From positions 1 through 64,000 of the forward strand of contig NZ_JAHXBN010000013.1 in assembly GCF_019924045.1 (NCBI RefSeq): a stretch of 64,000 nucleotides of DNA, in the 5' to 3' direction. This DNA comes from Dyadobacter fermentans (GTDB lineage Bacteria; Bacteroidota; Bacteroidia; Cytophagales; Spirosomataceae). A program made the translations under genes and the position numbers. Of this stretch, positions 52,521-61,235 are shown piece after piece (position 1 is the stretch's first letter; each line of letters opens with the position of its first letter). The notes beneath the pieces are model-generated. The model did no database searches. It was given only the letters and a program-made list of their open reading frames with translations, and had not been told where the DNA came from.

Positions 52521-55500
52521 ATGATAAAACCTTACTTTACGAACTTACGTATAGATCAATACGGTAATGCCGGGTACGTCGCGTTGGCGGCGCTGATGCT
52601 CGGGCTGGCGACGCCGGAAGAGACGTATGCCGCCCGGCCATTGGCTCCGGTGTTTGCGCGGGCAGATAAGCCCGTGTCGGGCGTGATACGCGATAAGGAT
52701 TCGGGGCAGCCGCTGCCGGGTGTTTCCGTAATTATCAAAGGTTCTTCCAATGGCACTATCACCGATCAGGACGGCAAATACCAATTGATTGCGCCCGAAA
52801 ATGCCACGCTGGTGATCTCTTTCATTGGCTATGCTTCCATTGAAAAGGCGGTTGGCGGGCAGACGCAGATCGCCGTCGAGCTGAGTGCCGATACGCGCCA
52901 GCTCAGCGAGCTCGTGGTGGTGGGTTATGGTACACAAACGAAGTCGGAGTTTACCGGTTCAGCCGTTCGCTTGAAGGGCGAGGCTATTAAAGAGCAACCG
53001 ATCCAGAGCTTCGATCAGGCGCTTGCGGGACGTGCGGCGGGCGTGAGCATTTCCCAACCGAACGGCGTGCTCAACAATCCGCCGGTGATCCGTATCCGGG
53101 GTGTCAATTCCATATCTCTGAGCTCCTATCCGCTGGTGGTCGTGGACGGTATTCCGATCAATACCGGTAACGTTTCCACGAGCACGGCGGTACCGAACAA
53201 CCCGCTGGGCGACATCAACCCGGCCGATATTGAGTCGATAGATGTGCTGAAAGATGCCGCTTCGACCTCCATTTACGGCTCGCGGGCTGCTGCGGGCGTC
53301 CTTTTGATTACTACTAAAAGAGGTAAGACCGGTAAGCCGAGGATTAATCTCGAATCGTGGGCAGGCGTATCGGAAGTGACACGGCTTCCGGAGCTTTTGA
53401 ATGCCGAACAATACATTGCGATCAAGAACGAGGCGGTGCTGAATGCGAAGGTTTTGGGCGGAAATGAAAACAATGACAAGGTGCCTTCCGCATTGTTTTT
53501 CCCAAATACCAACCCCGACGGTAGCCCGATCGACACGCGCTGGTACGACTACATTTACCGCACCGGCGTTTCACAAAACCACAACCTGAGCGTTTCGGGC
53601 GGTACACAAAGCACCAACTACTATTTTTCGGCCAATTACAGCAAGCAGAACGGGTTCCTGCGCGCCAACGAATTCGATCGTAAATCGGCCCGCTTCAATA
53701 TCGATCAGGAGGTGAACCGCTGGCTAAAACTGAACGGTAGTGTTTCCTACAATACGTCCAACAATGCATCGCCTTACGCCGGATCGTTGCCGGGTTCCAA
53801 CTTCTTTCTTGTGGGCCTGGCACGGTTAGCCATTGCATTGCCTCCCAATGTGCCGGCCTACAACCCGGATGGTTCGTACAATATCAGCACCACGAGCCCC
53901 AATACTATCGGGATGGGCAATAACCTGGTCGTCAGCAACTGGGGTAACCCGGTGGCGCAGCTGGATAAAAACCATTATACTTCGTCCAACGACCGCATTA
54001 TCGGTAGTTTCGCCGCGACGGCGCAGATCTTGAAAAACCTGCAATTCCGCACCAGCTATGCGATCGACCGCCTCCATACCGAGACCAAAACCTTCGATAG
54101 CGCCTTGCAGGGCAACGGTTATTCCACCAAAGGGAATGCAGTGAATGTTTCGGCGCTGCGCGACAACTGGAACTGGACCAATACCCTTACTTTCACGCCG
54201 ACAATCGGCAAACATTCGCTGTCGGTACTCGCGGGGTATGATGTGCAGAAATTCAATAATTCGGCCTGGGGCGCGTCGCGTTCGCAGGGGGCCGATCCGT
54301 TTTTCGAGAATTACCAGGGTAACTGGGGTTCCATTACGACTTCCGGGAACGAGCTCGACGAGCGCGCCTACCTTTCCTATTTCTCGCGCGTGAGCTACGA
54401 CCTTGCTAAGAAGTATTTCCTGACCGTTAATTTCCGTCGCGATGGCAACTCGGCGCTGGGTTTTGACAAGAAATACGGGAATTTCGGCGGCGTTTCCGGC
54501 GGCTGGGCATTGTCGGAAGAAGCATTTTATAAAGACCTGAGACTGGCATCGGTACTGAGCTCGGTGAAGCTGCGTGCCAGCTGGGGACGTGTCGGGAACG
54601 GCAATATCAGCAATGCATTCGGCTCGCTGGAACTGTACAACGGCGGTTTATACGGCAGCTCGCCTACATGGGCCATCTCGCAGGCGGGGAACTCGGATCT
54701 TGGCTGGGAAACGAGCCGTCAGACCAACATCGGTGCCGACCTCGGCCTGCTCGACGACCGCATTCAGGTGGATCTCACTTATTTCGACAACAATGTCGAT
54801 GGACTGATCCTCAGTGCGCCGCAGGCTGTTTCAAAAGGTATTCCGGGTAATTCCATTCTCCGTAATGTGGGTGCGATGTTCAACCGCGGGGTGGAACTGG
54901 GTATTTCGGCAAACATCATTCGCTCTGGTGCGTTTTCGTGGAATGCGTCGGTGAATTTTACGAAGTTGAAAAACAAGGTCACGGCATTGTCGGACGGCAA
55001 TACCGACATCGTGGGCACCACGCACGTGTCTTACGAAACCACGAACGTGACGCGTGTGGGGCATTCGGTAGGTAGCTTGTATGGGGCTAAAACCGCGGGA
55101 GTCAATCCTGAAAATGGCCGGAGGCTATTTATTAATGCTAAGGGGGAGAAAGTACAATACAGCCAGATCGTCGGACCGGGCGAAAGCAACTGGACCTACC
55201 TCGACGGCTCCAAAGCGGCGGCCATTACCGGTGCCGACTATTATCTGATCGGTGACGCGCTGCCGAAATGGTATGGCGGCTTTTCCAACACCTTCAAATA
55301 TGGGGCGTTCGATGCTTCGGTCAACTTTACTTTTGCGGGCGGCAACTACGTCATGAACGGCACCCGCGCGACGCTGCTCGACCAGCGAGCATATAACAAC
55401 TCGACCGAAATCCTGAAACGCTGGCAGAAACCCGGTGACATTACCGACATTCCAAGGCTGGTTTACAACGACCAGCTTTCGAGCGGCTCGTCCTTCCCGG

Positions 55501-55766
55501 TGTCGGCCAATGCGGAAAAAGCGGATTTCCTGCGCCTGCAAAACCTTTCGCTGGGTTACCGGTTACCCGCTTCGGCGTTTGGCAACTCCGGTATCGGGCC
55601 GGTACGCATTTACGCGCAGGGCTCGAACCTCTTCCTGCTGACGGGTTACAAGGGTACCGATCCCGAATCCTCGGTGAATGGCAACTCCAACACCACGCCC
55701 GGCGTCGAGAAGAACTCGGTAGGGCAGGCGCGGACGTTTACGCTCGGGGTAAATCTTAGTTTTTAA
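52521..55766 (+). CDS. SusC/RagA-type TonB-linked outer-membrane transporter
   Basis: A 1081-residue outer-membrane glycan importer. Start chosen at the ATG at 52521; the frame continues open upstream across the previous stop, but that part is not protein-like. Residues 1-38 are the signal region. About 50-130 are a carboxypeptidase-regulatory-like domain (SGVIRDKDSGQPLPGVSVII). The SusC signature LSELVVVGYGTQTKSEFTGS leads into the plug (IRIRGVNSISLSSYPLVVVD, then NPADIESIDVLKDAASTSIY, GSRAAAGVLLITTKRGKTGK). The barrel ends FTLGVNLSF. SusD follows 18 bp downstream. With four sulfatases behind, the ligand is probably a sulfated oligosaccharide. Confidence 0.96.
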   Translation: MIKPYFTNLRIDQYGNAGYVALAALMLGLATPEETYAARPLAPVFARADKPVSGVIRDKDSGQPLPGVSVIIKGSSNGTITDQDGKYQLIAPENATLVISFIGYASIEKAVGGQTQIAVELSADTRQLSELVVVGYGTQTKSEFTGSAVRLKGEAIKEQPIQSFDQALAGRAAGVSISQPNGVLNNPPVIRIRGVNSISLSSYPLVVVDGIPINTGNVSTSTAVPNNPLGDINPADIESIDVLKDAASTSIYGSRAAAGVLLITTKRGKTGKPRINLESWAGVSEVTRLPELLNAEQYIAIKNEAVLNAKVLGGNENNDKVPSALFFPNTNPDGSPIDTRWYDYIYRTGVSQNHNLSVSGGTQSTNYYFSANYSKQNGFLRANEFDRKSARFNIDQEVNRWLKLNGSVSYNTSNNASPYAGSLPGSNFFLVGLARLAIALPPNVPAYNPDGSYNISTTSPNTIGMGNNLVVSNWGNPVAQLDKNHYTSSNDRIIGSFAATAQILKNLQFRTSYAIDRLHTETKTFDSALQGNGYSTKGNAVNVSALRDNWNWTNTLTFTPTIGKHSLSVLAGYDVQKFNNSAWGASRSQGADPFFENYQGNWGSITTSGNELDERAYLSYFSRVSYDLAKKYFLTVNFRRDGNSALGFDKKYGNFGGVSGGWALSEEAFYKDLRLASVLSSVKLRASWGRVGNGNISNAFGSLELYNGGLYGSSPTWAISQAGNSDLGWETSRQTNIGADLGLLDDRIQVDLTYFDNNVDGLILSAPQAVSKGIPGNSILRNVGAMFNRGVELGISANIIRSGAFSWNASVNFTKLKNKVTALSDGNTDIVGTTHVSYETTNVTRVGHSVGSLYGAKTAGVNPENGRRLFINAKGEKVQYSQIVGPGESNWTYLDGSKAAAITGADYYLIGDALPKWYGGFSNTFKYGAFDASVNFTFAGGNYVMNGTRATLLDQRAYNNSTEILKRWQKPGDITDIPRLVYNDQLSSGSSFPVSANAEKADFLRLQNLSLGYRLPASAFGNSGIGPVRIYAQGSNLFLLTGYKGTDPESSVNGNSNTTPGVEKNSVGQARTFTLGVNLSF

Positions 55767-55784
55767 TTATCAGGTATTTCAATC

Positions 55785-57242
55785 ATGAAAATATTCAATC
55801 AAATAGGCCGTAAATCGATCGGCTGGGGCTTTTCTGTGGCATTCGCGTTGTTCTTGCCGTCCTGCGATTCCGACAAGCTGCTTCATCCCGTTCCGGAGAC
55901 TTCCATTACCGGGGCCAATGCCTTCGAAACGCCGGAGCGCGTGCTCGGGCTTGTGAATGGTATCTATAAATCGGCCAAAGGCGGTAATTTCTACGGCGGC
56001 AACTACTATACCTATTCGGAAGTACGCGGGGAGGAGTTCATCAACCGTACAAGCAACACCTTTACGGCTTTCGAAGCGTGGAACCATACCCTCAATGCCA
56101 GTTCCAATTTCATCGCGGGTTTCTGGGCGTCGGGTTATGAGACGATCAACAATGCGAATATTCTCATCAAGGGCATCGGGGAGCATCCGGGCGTGGTAAG
56201 CGAAACGCTGGCGAAACAATATGTGGCCGAAGCCAAATTTGTTCGGGCATTGAGCTACTTCGCGCTCGTGACCGCTTATGCGAGACCTTACAATGAGGAC
56301 CAGGGCGCTTCCAAGGCGTTGCCGCTGCGTTTGCAAGCAGAAACCACCACCGCTAACAATGATCTGAAACGGAGCACTGTCGCCGAGATTTACGCGCAGA
56401 TTATCAAGGATCTCGACGAAGCCGAGGCCGGTCTGCCCCTCAATTACAGCACCGCATTGCTCAATACCACCCGCGCACACCGAAATACTGCCATTGCGCT
56501 CAAAACCAGGGTGTATCTCAACAGCGGCCAATACGCGAAAGTCATCGAGGAAGCCCAAAAGATCGTTTCCACCGCGCCGCCATTCGCCGCCGCTACGGGT
56601 GTGAAGCATCAGCTGGGCAACATTGTGGAGATTTTTACGACCAATTATACCAGCACGGAGTCGATTTTGTCGGTACCCATGACCGAGCTGGATAACGTGA
56701 CCGGGCAAACGTCATTCCCTTATGTGATCAACGCCAACTCGGAGTACAATCTCAACCCGACGGGTATTTGGGGTGAGCCCGAATGGCGCACGGCCGATCT
56801 CCGGCGCACATTCGCACGTACGGCGTCGGGTGTGCAGTTTCTCACCAAGTATGCCAAGCCATCGCCTTTCCTGGATTACCTGCCCATTCTCCGCTATTCG
56901 GAAATACTGCTGAACTACGCGGAAGCTGCGGCCCGCACCGGAGACCTCGTCACGGCCACGGCACTCCTCAATGCCGTGCGCAACCGGTCCGACGCGAGCT
57001 ATAAGTTCCCGAAAGAGGCAACCGGCACGCAGCAGGCATTGGTGGCCACGATTCTCAAAGAGCGTCGCATTGAGCTGCTGGGTGAAGGGCTGCGCTCGAT
57101 CGACATTCTGCGTAACCTGGTGCCGTTTCCAGCCAAATCCGGTAACGGATTAGTGGCCCCCGAGGTGCTGCCTTCGCAAACAAACTATGTTTTTCCTTTG
57201 CCTAACACCGAAATCATTACCAACAAACTTCTGCTCGACTAG
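55785..57242 (+). CDS. SusD/RagB-family surface glycan-binding lipoprotein
   Basis: A 485-residue outer-membrane lipoprotein that caps the SusC barrel and binds glycan. The signal peptide ends FLPSC (C27), followed by DSD. Family motifs: ETSITGANAFETPERVLGLV, KQYVAEAKFVRALSYFALVT, YARPYNEDQGASKALPLRLQ, SAEIYAQIIKDLDEAEAGLP-like VAEIYAQIIKDLDEAEAGLP, FLDYLPILRYSEILLNYAEA, and ERRIELLGEGLRSIDILRNL near the end. Co-transcribed with susC (18-bp gap). A small hairpin follows the stop codon. Confidence 0.96.
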   Translation: MKIFNQIGRKSIGWGFSVAFALFLPSCDSDKLLHPVPETSITGANAFETPERVLGLVNGIYKSAKGGNFYGGNYYTYSEVRGEEFINRTSNTFTAFEAWNHTLNASSNFIAGFWASGYETINNANILIKGIGEHPGVVSETLAKQYVAEAKFVRALSYFALVTAYARPYNEDQGASKALPLRLQAETTTANNDLKRSTVAEIYAQIIKDLDEAEAGLPLNYSTALLNTTRAHRNTAIALKTRVYLNSGQYAKVIEEAQKIVSTAPPFAAATGVKHQLGNIVEIFTTNYTSTESILSVPMTELDNVTGQTSFPYVINANSEYNLNPTGIWGEPEWRTADLRRTFARTASGVQFLTKYAKPSPFLDYLPILRYSEILLNYAEAAARTGDLVTATALLNAVRNRSDASYKFPKEATGTQQALVATILKERRIELLGEGLRSIDILRNLVPFPAKSGNGLVAPEVLPSQTNYVFPLPNTEIITNKLLLD

Positions 57243-57250
57243 TGGTACAT

Positions 57251-57267
57251 TCCCGGATCTTTCGGGA
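57251..57267 (+). terminator. Small hairpin after susD
   Basis: TCCCGGA and TTCGGGA pair (one G-T wobble) with a 3-base loop, 8 bases after the susD stop, followed by TTTG. It is a weak but well-placed terminator. Confidence 0.5.
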
Positions 57268-57304
57268 TTTGTATCCTGGCGGAACATCTGCCTAATTATA
57301 TTTG
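57268..57304 (+). promoter_or_regulatory. Probable promoter of the 80-residue protein gene
   Basis: TATATTTG at 57297-57304 matches the -7 consensus. TTTG at 57268-57271 could be the -33 element, though the 25-base spacer is longer than usual. The start codon is 58 bases downstream. Confidence 0.4.
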
Positions 57305-57362
57305 TATATTAAATCTATAAAAATAATAGATTACTATTCATGAACGACTAAACGCAGGCAGT

Positions 57363-57605
57363 ATGAAGACCTATCAACTCAAACTCACATATCCCGAAAC
57401 GTTGAGTGTGCATCACATCACATCGCTGGTGGAATCGGTTAAGGGCGTAAGGATACAGCGATTGAACATCATCGGGCGCGGGCGCGAATTTGTGGGGGTA
57501 TTGGTAGTGGAGGCGGTGGGACTGCTTCATTATGACTCGCTCGTGGAGCGGCTGCGGTCGCGCCAGGAAGTGCTGCTCGATGAACCGGAGGTTGTCCCGC
57601 TCTGA
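57363..57605 (+). CDS. Small hypothetical protein
   Basis: An 80-residue protein of unknown function. The pattern KTYQLKLTYPETLSVHHITS, LVESVKGVRIQRLNIIGRGR, EFVGVLVVEAVGLLHYDSLV, ERLRSRQEVLLDEPEV suggests a beta-alpha-beta-beta-alpha fold like small ACT-type or ferredoxin-like domains, but nothing firm. No signal peptide or cysteines. It has its own -7 element and sits between susD and the first sulfatase, so it may be a small regulator or accessory, or a passenger. Confidence 0.6.
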   Translation: MKTYQLKLTYPETLSVHHITSLVESVKGVRIQRLNIIGRGREFVGVLVVEAVGLLHYDSLVERLRSRQEVLLDEPEVVPL

Positions 57606-57709
57606 CGACTTCTTATCCGCCGCAGATCATTAGAAGGGCTTGGTTATTAGCTTATTGAATCCGGAAATGATTTGTGTCGAACCGGTAACAATGACAACCA
57701 CCCAGGCAT

Positions 57710-59152
57710 ATGTTTAAAGCATTCAAAATTCCCGTTATTCTCAACGTACTACTGTCGCTGTGCGCAATTCTTGGTACATGGTCGATGGCCCATGGTCAAA
57801 AACCATCGATCGGCGGTCAGCCGTCAGCCGTCGGTGGTCAAAAAAACACCGATGCCAAACGCCCCAACGTAATTATCATCATGGCTGACGACCTCGATAG
57901 TCGGCAGCTGAGCTGCTATGGAGGGCAAAATCTCAAAACCACGCATATTGATGCGCTGGCAAAGGATGGATTGAAATTCCATAACCTGTTTACCTCCGAA
58001 GCGATGTGCGTGCCTACACGGGCATCGCTTTTTACCGGTTTGTACCCTGTGCGCCACGGCTCGTTCCAGAACCACAAGCCGGTGTACGATCATTTAAAAA
58101 GCGTAGGCCATTACCTGGCAGACCTCGGCTACCGCGTAGGACTGACGGGAAAAGACCATGTGACGAAACCTAAAAGCGTATTTCCGTTCGATATCGTCCA
58201 AGGCTTTGAACCCAACTGTGTGGCCCCGACGGACGACTACCGCCTCGACGACGTGAAGAAATACATTACCGGCAGCGACAAGCCCTATTGCCTTTTTGTC
58301 ATGAGCATTAACCCCCACGCGCCCTGGACCGTGGGCGACACCACTGAATTCGACGCGGCGAAGCTGAAACTGCCTGCCAACTGGGTGGACACGCCCGTTA
58401 CCCGCAGGCAATTTGTGAAATACCTCGCCGAGGTACGCCGGCTGGACGATCAGGTAGGGGAGATCCGTGCATTGCTGAAAGAGACCGGACAGGAAAAGAA
58501 CACCGTCCTGATCTTCCTTGGCGAGCAGGGGGCGCAGTTTCCGGGAGCGAAGTGGAACCTGTACGATACCGGTCAGCGGAGCTCGATGGTCGTCCGGTGG
58601 CCCGGAAAGGTAAAGCCGTCGACCGAGACTAACGCACTGGTACAATACGAAGATATTACCCCTACGCTCATTGATATTGCTGGCGGAAAGCCCGTTGCCG
58701 GCCTCGACGGACGCAGCTTTTTGCCCGTCATTACGGGTAAAAATAAAGAGGCCAGGGACTACGCCTACGGCATTCATAACAACATTCCGGAAGGCGATCC
58801 TTACCCGATCCGCAGCATCCGCGATCACCGCTATAAGCTGATCCTCAACCTCGCATCCGACAAGCCCTATTACAACCGTTTCATGATGGACCGCAACCGC
58901 AAAGACCGCAATACTGTGTGGTTCTCGTGGGTAGATGACACCGCAGATCCGAAGGCAAAAAAGATCACCGACCGTTTCGAGCATCGCCCGGCCGTAGAGT
59001 TTTATGATACCGAAAAAGACCCCTTTGAACTGAAAAACCTGGCAGCAGACCCGCAATATGCATCACGCATTGCCACCCTGCGCACGGAACTCGAAGCCTG
59101 GATGAAGCAGCAGGGCGACGAAGGTGCTTTGATCGACAGGGTGTATCGCTGA
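57710..59152 (+). CDS. Cys-type sulfatase 1 of 4
   Basis: A 480-residue exported type I sulfatase that should remove sulfate esters (or N-sulfate) from a glycan. Signal peptide about 1-29 (MFKAFKIPVILNVLLSLCAI, ending MAHG). A linker GQKPSIGGQPSAVGGQKN encoded by a repeat family follows. The catalytic domain begins RPNVIIIMADDLDSRQ (metal Asp pair). The active-site motif is C100-VPTRASLFTG, where the Cys becomes formylglycine. Later motifs: SINPHAPW, FLGEQGAQFPGAKWNLYDTG and EDITPTLIDIAGG. The QFPGAKWNLYD segment resembles N-sulfoglucosamine-type sulfatases (family S1_8), a tentative guess. A repeat in reverse complement begins right after its stop codon. Confidence 0.93.
   Translation: MFKAFKIPVILNVLLSLCAILGTWSMAHGQKPSIGGQPSAVGGQKNTDAKRPNVIIIMADDLDSRQLSCYGGQNLKTTHIDALAKDGLKFHNLFTSEAMCVPTRASLFTGLYPVRHGSFQNHKPVYDHLKSVGHYLADLGYRVGLTGKDHVTKPKSVFPFDIVQGFEPNCVAPTDDYRLDDVKKYITGSDKPYCLFVMSINPHAPWTVGDTTEFDAAKLKLPANWVDTPVTRRQFVKYLAEVRRLDDQVGEIRALLKETGQEKNTVLIFLGEQGAQFPGAKWNLYDTGQRSSMVVRWPGKVKPSTETNALVQYEDITPTLIDIAGGKPVAGLDGRSFLPVITGKNKEARDYAYGIHNNIPEGDPYPIRSIRDHRYKLILNLASDKPYYNRFMMDRNRKDRNTVWFSWVDDTADPKAKKITDRFEHRPAVEFYDTEKDPFELKNLAADPQYASRIATLRTELEAWMKQQGDEGALIDRVYR
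57777..57846 (+). repeat. GGTC/ATGGTC repeat encoding sulfatase 1 linker (direct copy)
   Basis: Degenerate short units (CGATGGCCCATGGTC, ACCATCGATCGGCGGTC, AGCCGTCAGCCGTCGG) encode the end of the signal peptide and the following GQKPSIGG-QPSAVGGQ linker. A close copy lies at 59339-59415, and reverse-complement copies lie at 59153-59242. Confidence 0.8.
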
Positions 59153-59242
59153 TGGCTGACCGCCGACGGCGGACGGCCGACCATAGCCAATGGACCATAG
59201 CCCTTCGACCGTGGACCATGGACCGTAGACCATATACCATGG
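59153..59242 (-). repeat. Reverse-complement copy of the repeat, after sulfatase 1
   Basis: It starts directly after the sulfatase 1 stop codon with TGGCTGACCGCCGACGGCGG and continues through GGACCATAG, GACCGTGGACCATGGACCG and TAGACCATATACCATGG units. Read on the minus strand it gives the same GGTC and ATGGTC units as the direct copies. Confidence 0.8.
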
Positions 59243-59278
59243 TTTTGATTGACAGTAATGAAGAGAAGCTTCCATCTG

Positions 59279-61123
59279 ATGCTTAAACTATCCAAGACTT
59301 CAATTTTTTTCAACGTACTATTGTCGCTGTGTGCGATCCATGGTCTATGTTCGATGGGCAATGGTCAAAAACCATCGATCGGTGGTAGGCCGTCAGCCGT
59401 CGGCGGTCAAAAAGACCCCGGCACCAGACCGAACATCCTCCTCATTATGACGGACGATCAGGGATACGGCGATTTCGGCTTTACAGGGAACCCGCACGTT
59501 AAAACACCGAACATCGACCGGCTTGCTGCCCGCTCCACGCGGCTGACGAATTTTCATAATTCTCCCGTATGTGCCCCTACGCGCGCGAGTTTGCTCACGG
59601 GACGTTATCACCAGCGCACGGGCGTGCATGATACCTACAATGGCGGGGCTATCATGGCCGCGGAGGAAGTGACGCTGGCCGAAATACTTTCTAAAAGCGG
59701 TTACCGGACCGGCATTGTCGGTAAATGGCATCTGGGAGACAACTATCCGTTCCGGCCGTCGGACCAGGGGTTTCAATATAGTCTCATTCACGGCGGGGGC
59801 GGGGTAGGGCAGCCGGGTGATTTTTTCGAGAACTTCATCCGAACCGATAGCAGCTATTTCAATACCACATTGTATGAAAACGACCGGAAAGTGCGGCGAC
59901 AGGGCTATTGCACGGATGTTTTTACCGACCAGGCCCTCGAATTTCTGAAAGAAAAGAAGTCCGCCCCGTTCTTCCTTTACGTTTCCTACAACGCCCCGCA
60001 CACCCCGCTGCAACTGCCTGAAAAGTATGAGGATATGTATAAGAACCTCGCATTCGACACGGAAACGGACCGGCAGGAGGGCAAAGCATGGGCCAAGATG
60101 ACCGATAAGGACAAGGCCGATGCCCGGAAAGTGTACGGCATGGCTACCAATATTGATGATAATGTAGGCCGTATTCTGGCGGAAGTCAAAAACCAGGGCC
60201 TCGAAGAAAATACTATCGTCATTTTCCTGACCGACAACGGCAATCAGCAATTGCGTTTCAATGCCGGTTTCCGTGGCTTGAAGGGAAGTGCCTGGGAAGG
60301 CGGCACGCGCGTGCCGTTCCTGATTTCGGGTGCGGGGCTCTTCCAACCGGATAAGGATGTGAATGCATTGCTGGCGCATATCGACGTGCTACCCACGTTG
60401 CTGGAAGCCACCAAAATTCCTTTGCCTGCCAACATTCATACCGATGGCCGCTCCGCATTGAAAACCATTCAGGGAAAGCTGGCGGCGGCTCCGCGCACTT
60501 TCTACAACGCCTGGAACCGCGGCTGGCCGGAACCCTACCGCAATGCAGCTTTTTATGAAAACAACCACAAACTCGTCGCATTCAACTCCGACGGTGACGA
60601 CCTGAATACCTTCGGCCTGTTTGATCTTGATAAGGATCCATATGAACAACATAACCTGGTAGCGTCGGAGCCCACGCTGGCGAAGCGACTTAAAAAGGGC
60701 CTCGACAGTGTCTTCAACGACATTTCAAACAGCCCCAACCTCGCGCCGAGACGCATTATTGCAGGCTCTGCCCACGAGCCGCTTTCGATCCTGACCCGGC
60801 AGGACCTAAGCGGTACCAACATGGGCGCCTGGCTCTCCGACAAGGCCACCGGCTACTGGAACATAACTATTGCGCGGGATGGCTTTTATAACCTCCGTTC
60901 GATCCACACCGGCATTATCCCGAAAGGTACGCGCAGCCTCGTGCGTGTAGGGCATGTACAGCGCAGCGCATTGGCGAAAGGGGAGAGTAATGCGGTGACC
61001 ATTTCAGGTGTGTGGCTCAAAAAGGGCGATTATCTCGTGGAATCTTGGTTTGAGGGCCAGGGAGGCGTAACGGGGCCGTATTATCTGGAAATGGAGCGCG
61101 GGAACGCGACCACCGACCGCTGA
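59279..61123 (+). CDS. Cys-type sulfatase 2 of 4 (arylsulfatase-like)
   Basis: A 614-residue exported sulfatase from the ATG at 59279, which aligns MLKLSKTSIFFNVLLSLCAI with the start of sulfatase 1; ATG 59258 is an alternative. The linker GQKPSIGGRPSAVGGQKD is the same repeat-encoded module. Catalytic domain: RPNILLIMTDDQGYGDFG, C98-APTRASLLTGRYHQRTGV, GKWHLGDNYPFRPSDQGFQ, SYNAPHTPLQ, TIVIFLTDNGN, LKGSAWEGGTRVPFLI. An extra C-terminal beta-rich domain of about 130 residues (GYWNITIARDGFYNLRSIHT) follows. The stop codon lies inside a reverse-complement repeat, which also encodes the last TDR residues. Substrate unknown. Confidence 0.93.
   Translation: MLKLSKTSIFFNVLLSLCAIHGLCSMGNGQKPSIGGRPSAVGGQKDPGTRPNILLIMTDDQGYGDFGFTGNPHVKTPNIDRLAARSTRLTNFHNSPVCAPTRASLLTGRYHQRTGVHDTYNGGAIMAAEEVTLAEILSKSGYRTGIVGKWHLGDNYPFRPSDQGFQYSLIHGGGGVGQPGDFFENFIRTDSSYFNTTLYENDRKVRRQGYCTDVFTDQALEFLKEKKSAPFFLYVSYNAPHTPLQLPEKYEDMYKNLAFDTETDRQEGKAWAKMTDKDKADARKVYGMATNIDDNVGRILAEVKNQGLEENTIVIFLTDNGNQQLRFNAGFRGLKGSAWEGGTRVPFLISGAGLFQPDKDVNALLAHIDVLPTLLEATKIPLPANIHTDGRSALKTIQGKLAAAPRTFYNAWNRGWPEPYRNAAFYENNHKLVAFNSDGDDLNTFGLFDLDKDPYEQHNLVASEPTLAKRLKKGLDSVFNDISNSPNLAPRRIIAGSAHEPLSILTRQDLSGTNMGAWLSDKATGYWNITIARDGFYNLRSIHTGIIPKGTRSLVRVGHVQRSALAKGESNAVTISGVWLKKGDYLVESWFEGQGGVTGPYYLEMERGNATTDR
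59339..59415 (+). repeat. GGTC/ATGGTC repeat encoding sulfatase 2 linker (direct copy)
   Basis: Shares an exact block around ATGGTCAAAAACCATCGATC with the copy at 57777-57846. The similarity extends upstream into the signal-peptide codons (ACGTACTA-TGTCGCTGTG), so the whole export module is duplicated. Confidence 0.82.
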
Positions 61124-61140
61124 CGGCCGACCGCCGAGCC
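61111..61140 (-). repeat. Reverse-complement copy of the repeat, across sulfatase 2 stop codon
   Basis: CACCGACCGCTGACGGCCGA and the following CCGCCGAGCC are GGTCGG units in reverse. They contain the TGA stop of sulfatase 2 at 61121-61123. Confidence 0.7.
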
Positions 61141-61190
61141 ATTTTACACCAATAGATTCAGTATATCCAAACAAAAATAACCCCAAAATC

Positions 61191-61225
61191 GGCGGTCGGC
61201 GGTCCATGGTCGGCGGTCAAAAACC
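61191..61225 (+). repeat. GGTC repeat upstream of sulfatase 3 (direct copy)
   Basis: GGCGGTCGGCGGTCCATGGT and CGGCGGTCAAAAACC repeat the pattern just before the sulfatase 3 start. An ATG inside it (61206) is in frame with the gene but gives no signal peptide by itself. Confidence 0.7.
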
Positions 61226-61235
61226 ACAAGCTCCC

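Noticed and set aside
58094-59056. 320-codon minus-strand open frame
   Set aside because: Antisense to sulfatase 1; no domain and a composition typical of a shadow frame.
59393-60379. 328-codon minus-strand open frame
   Set aside because: Antisense to sulfatase 2; the sulfatase strand carries the active-site motif and a full domain.
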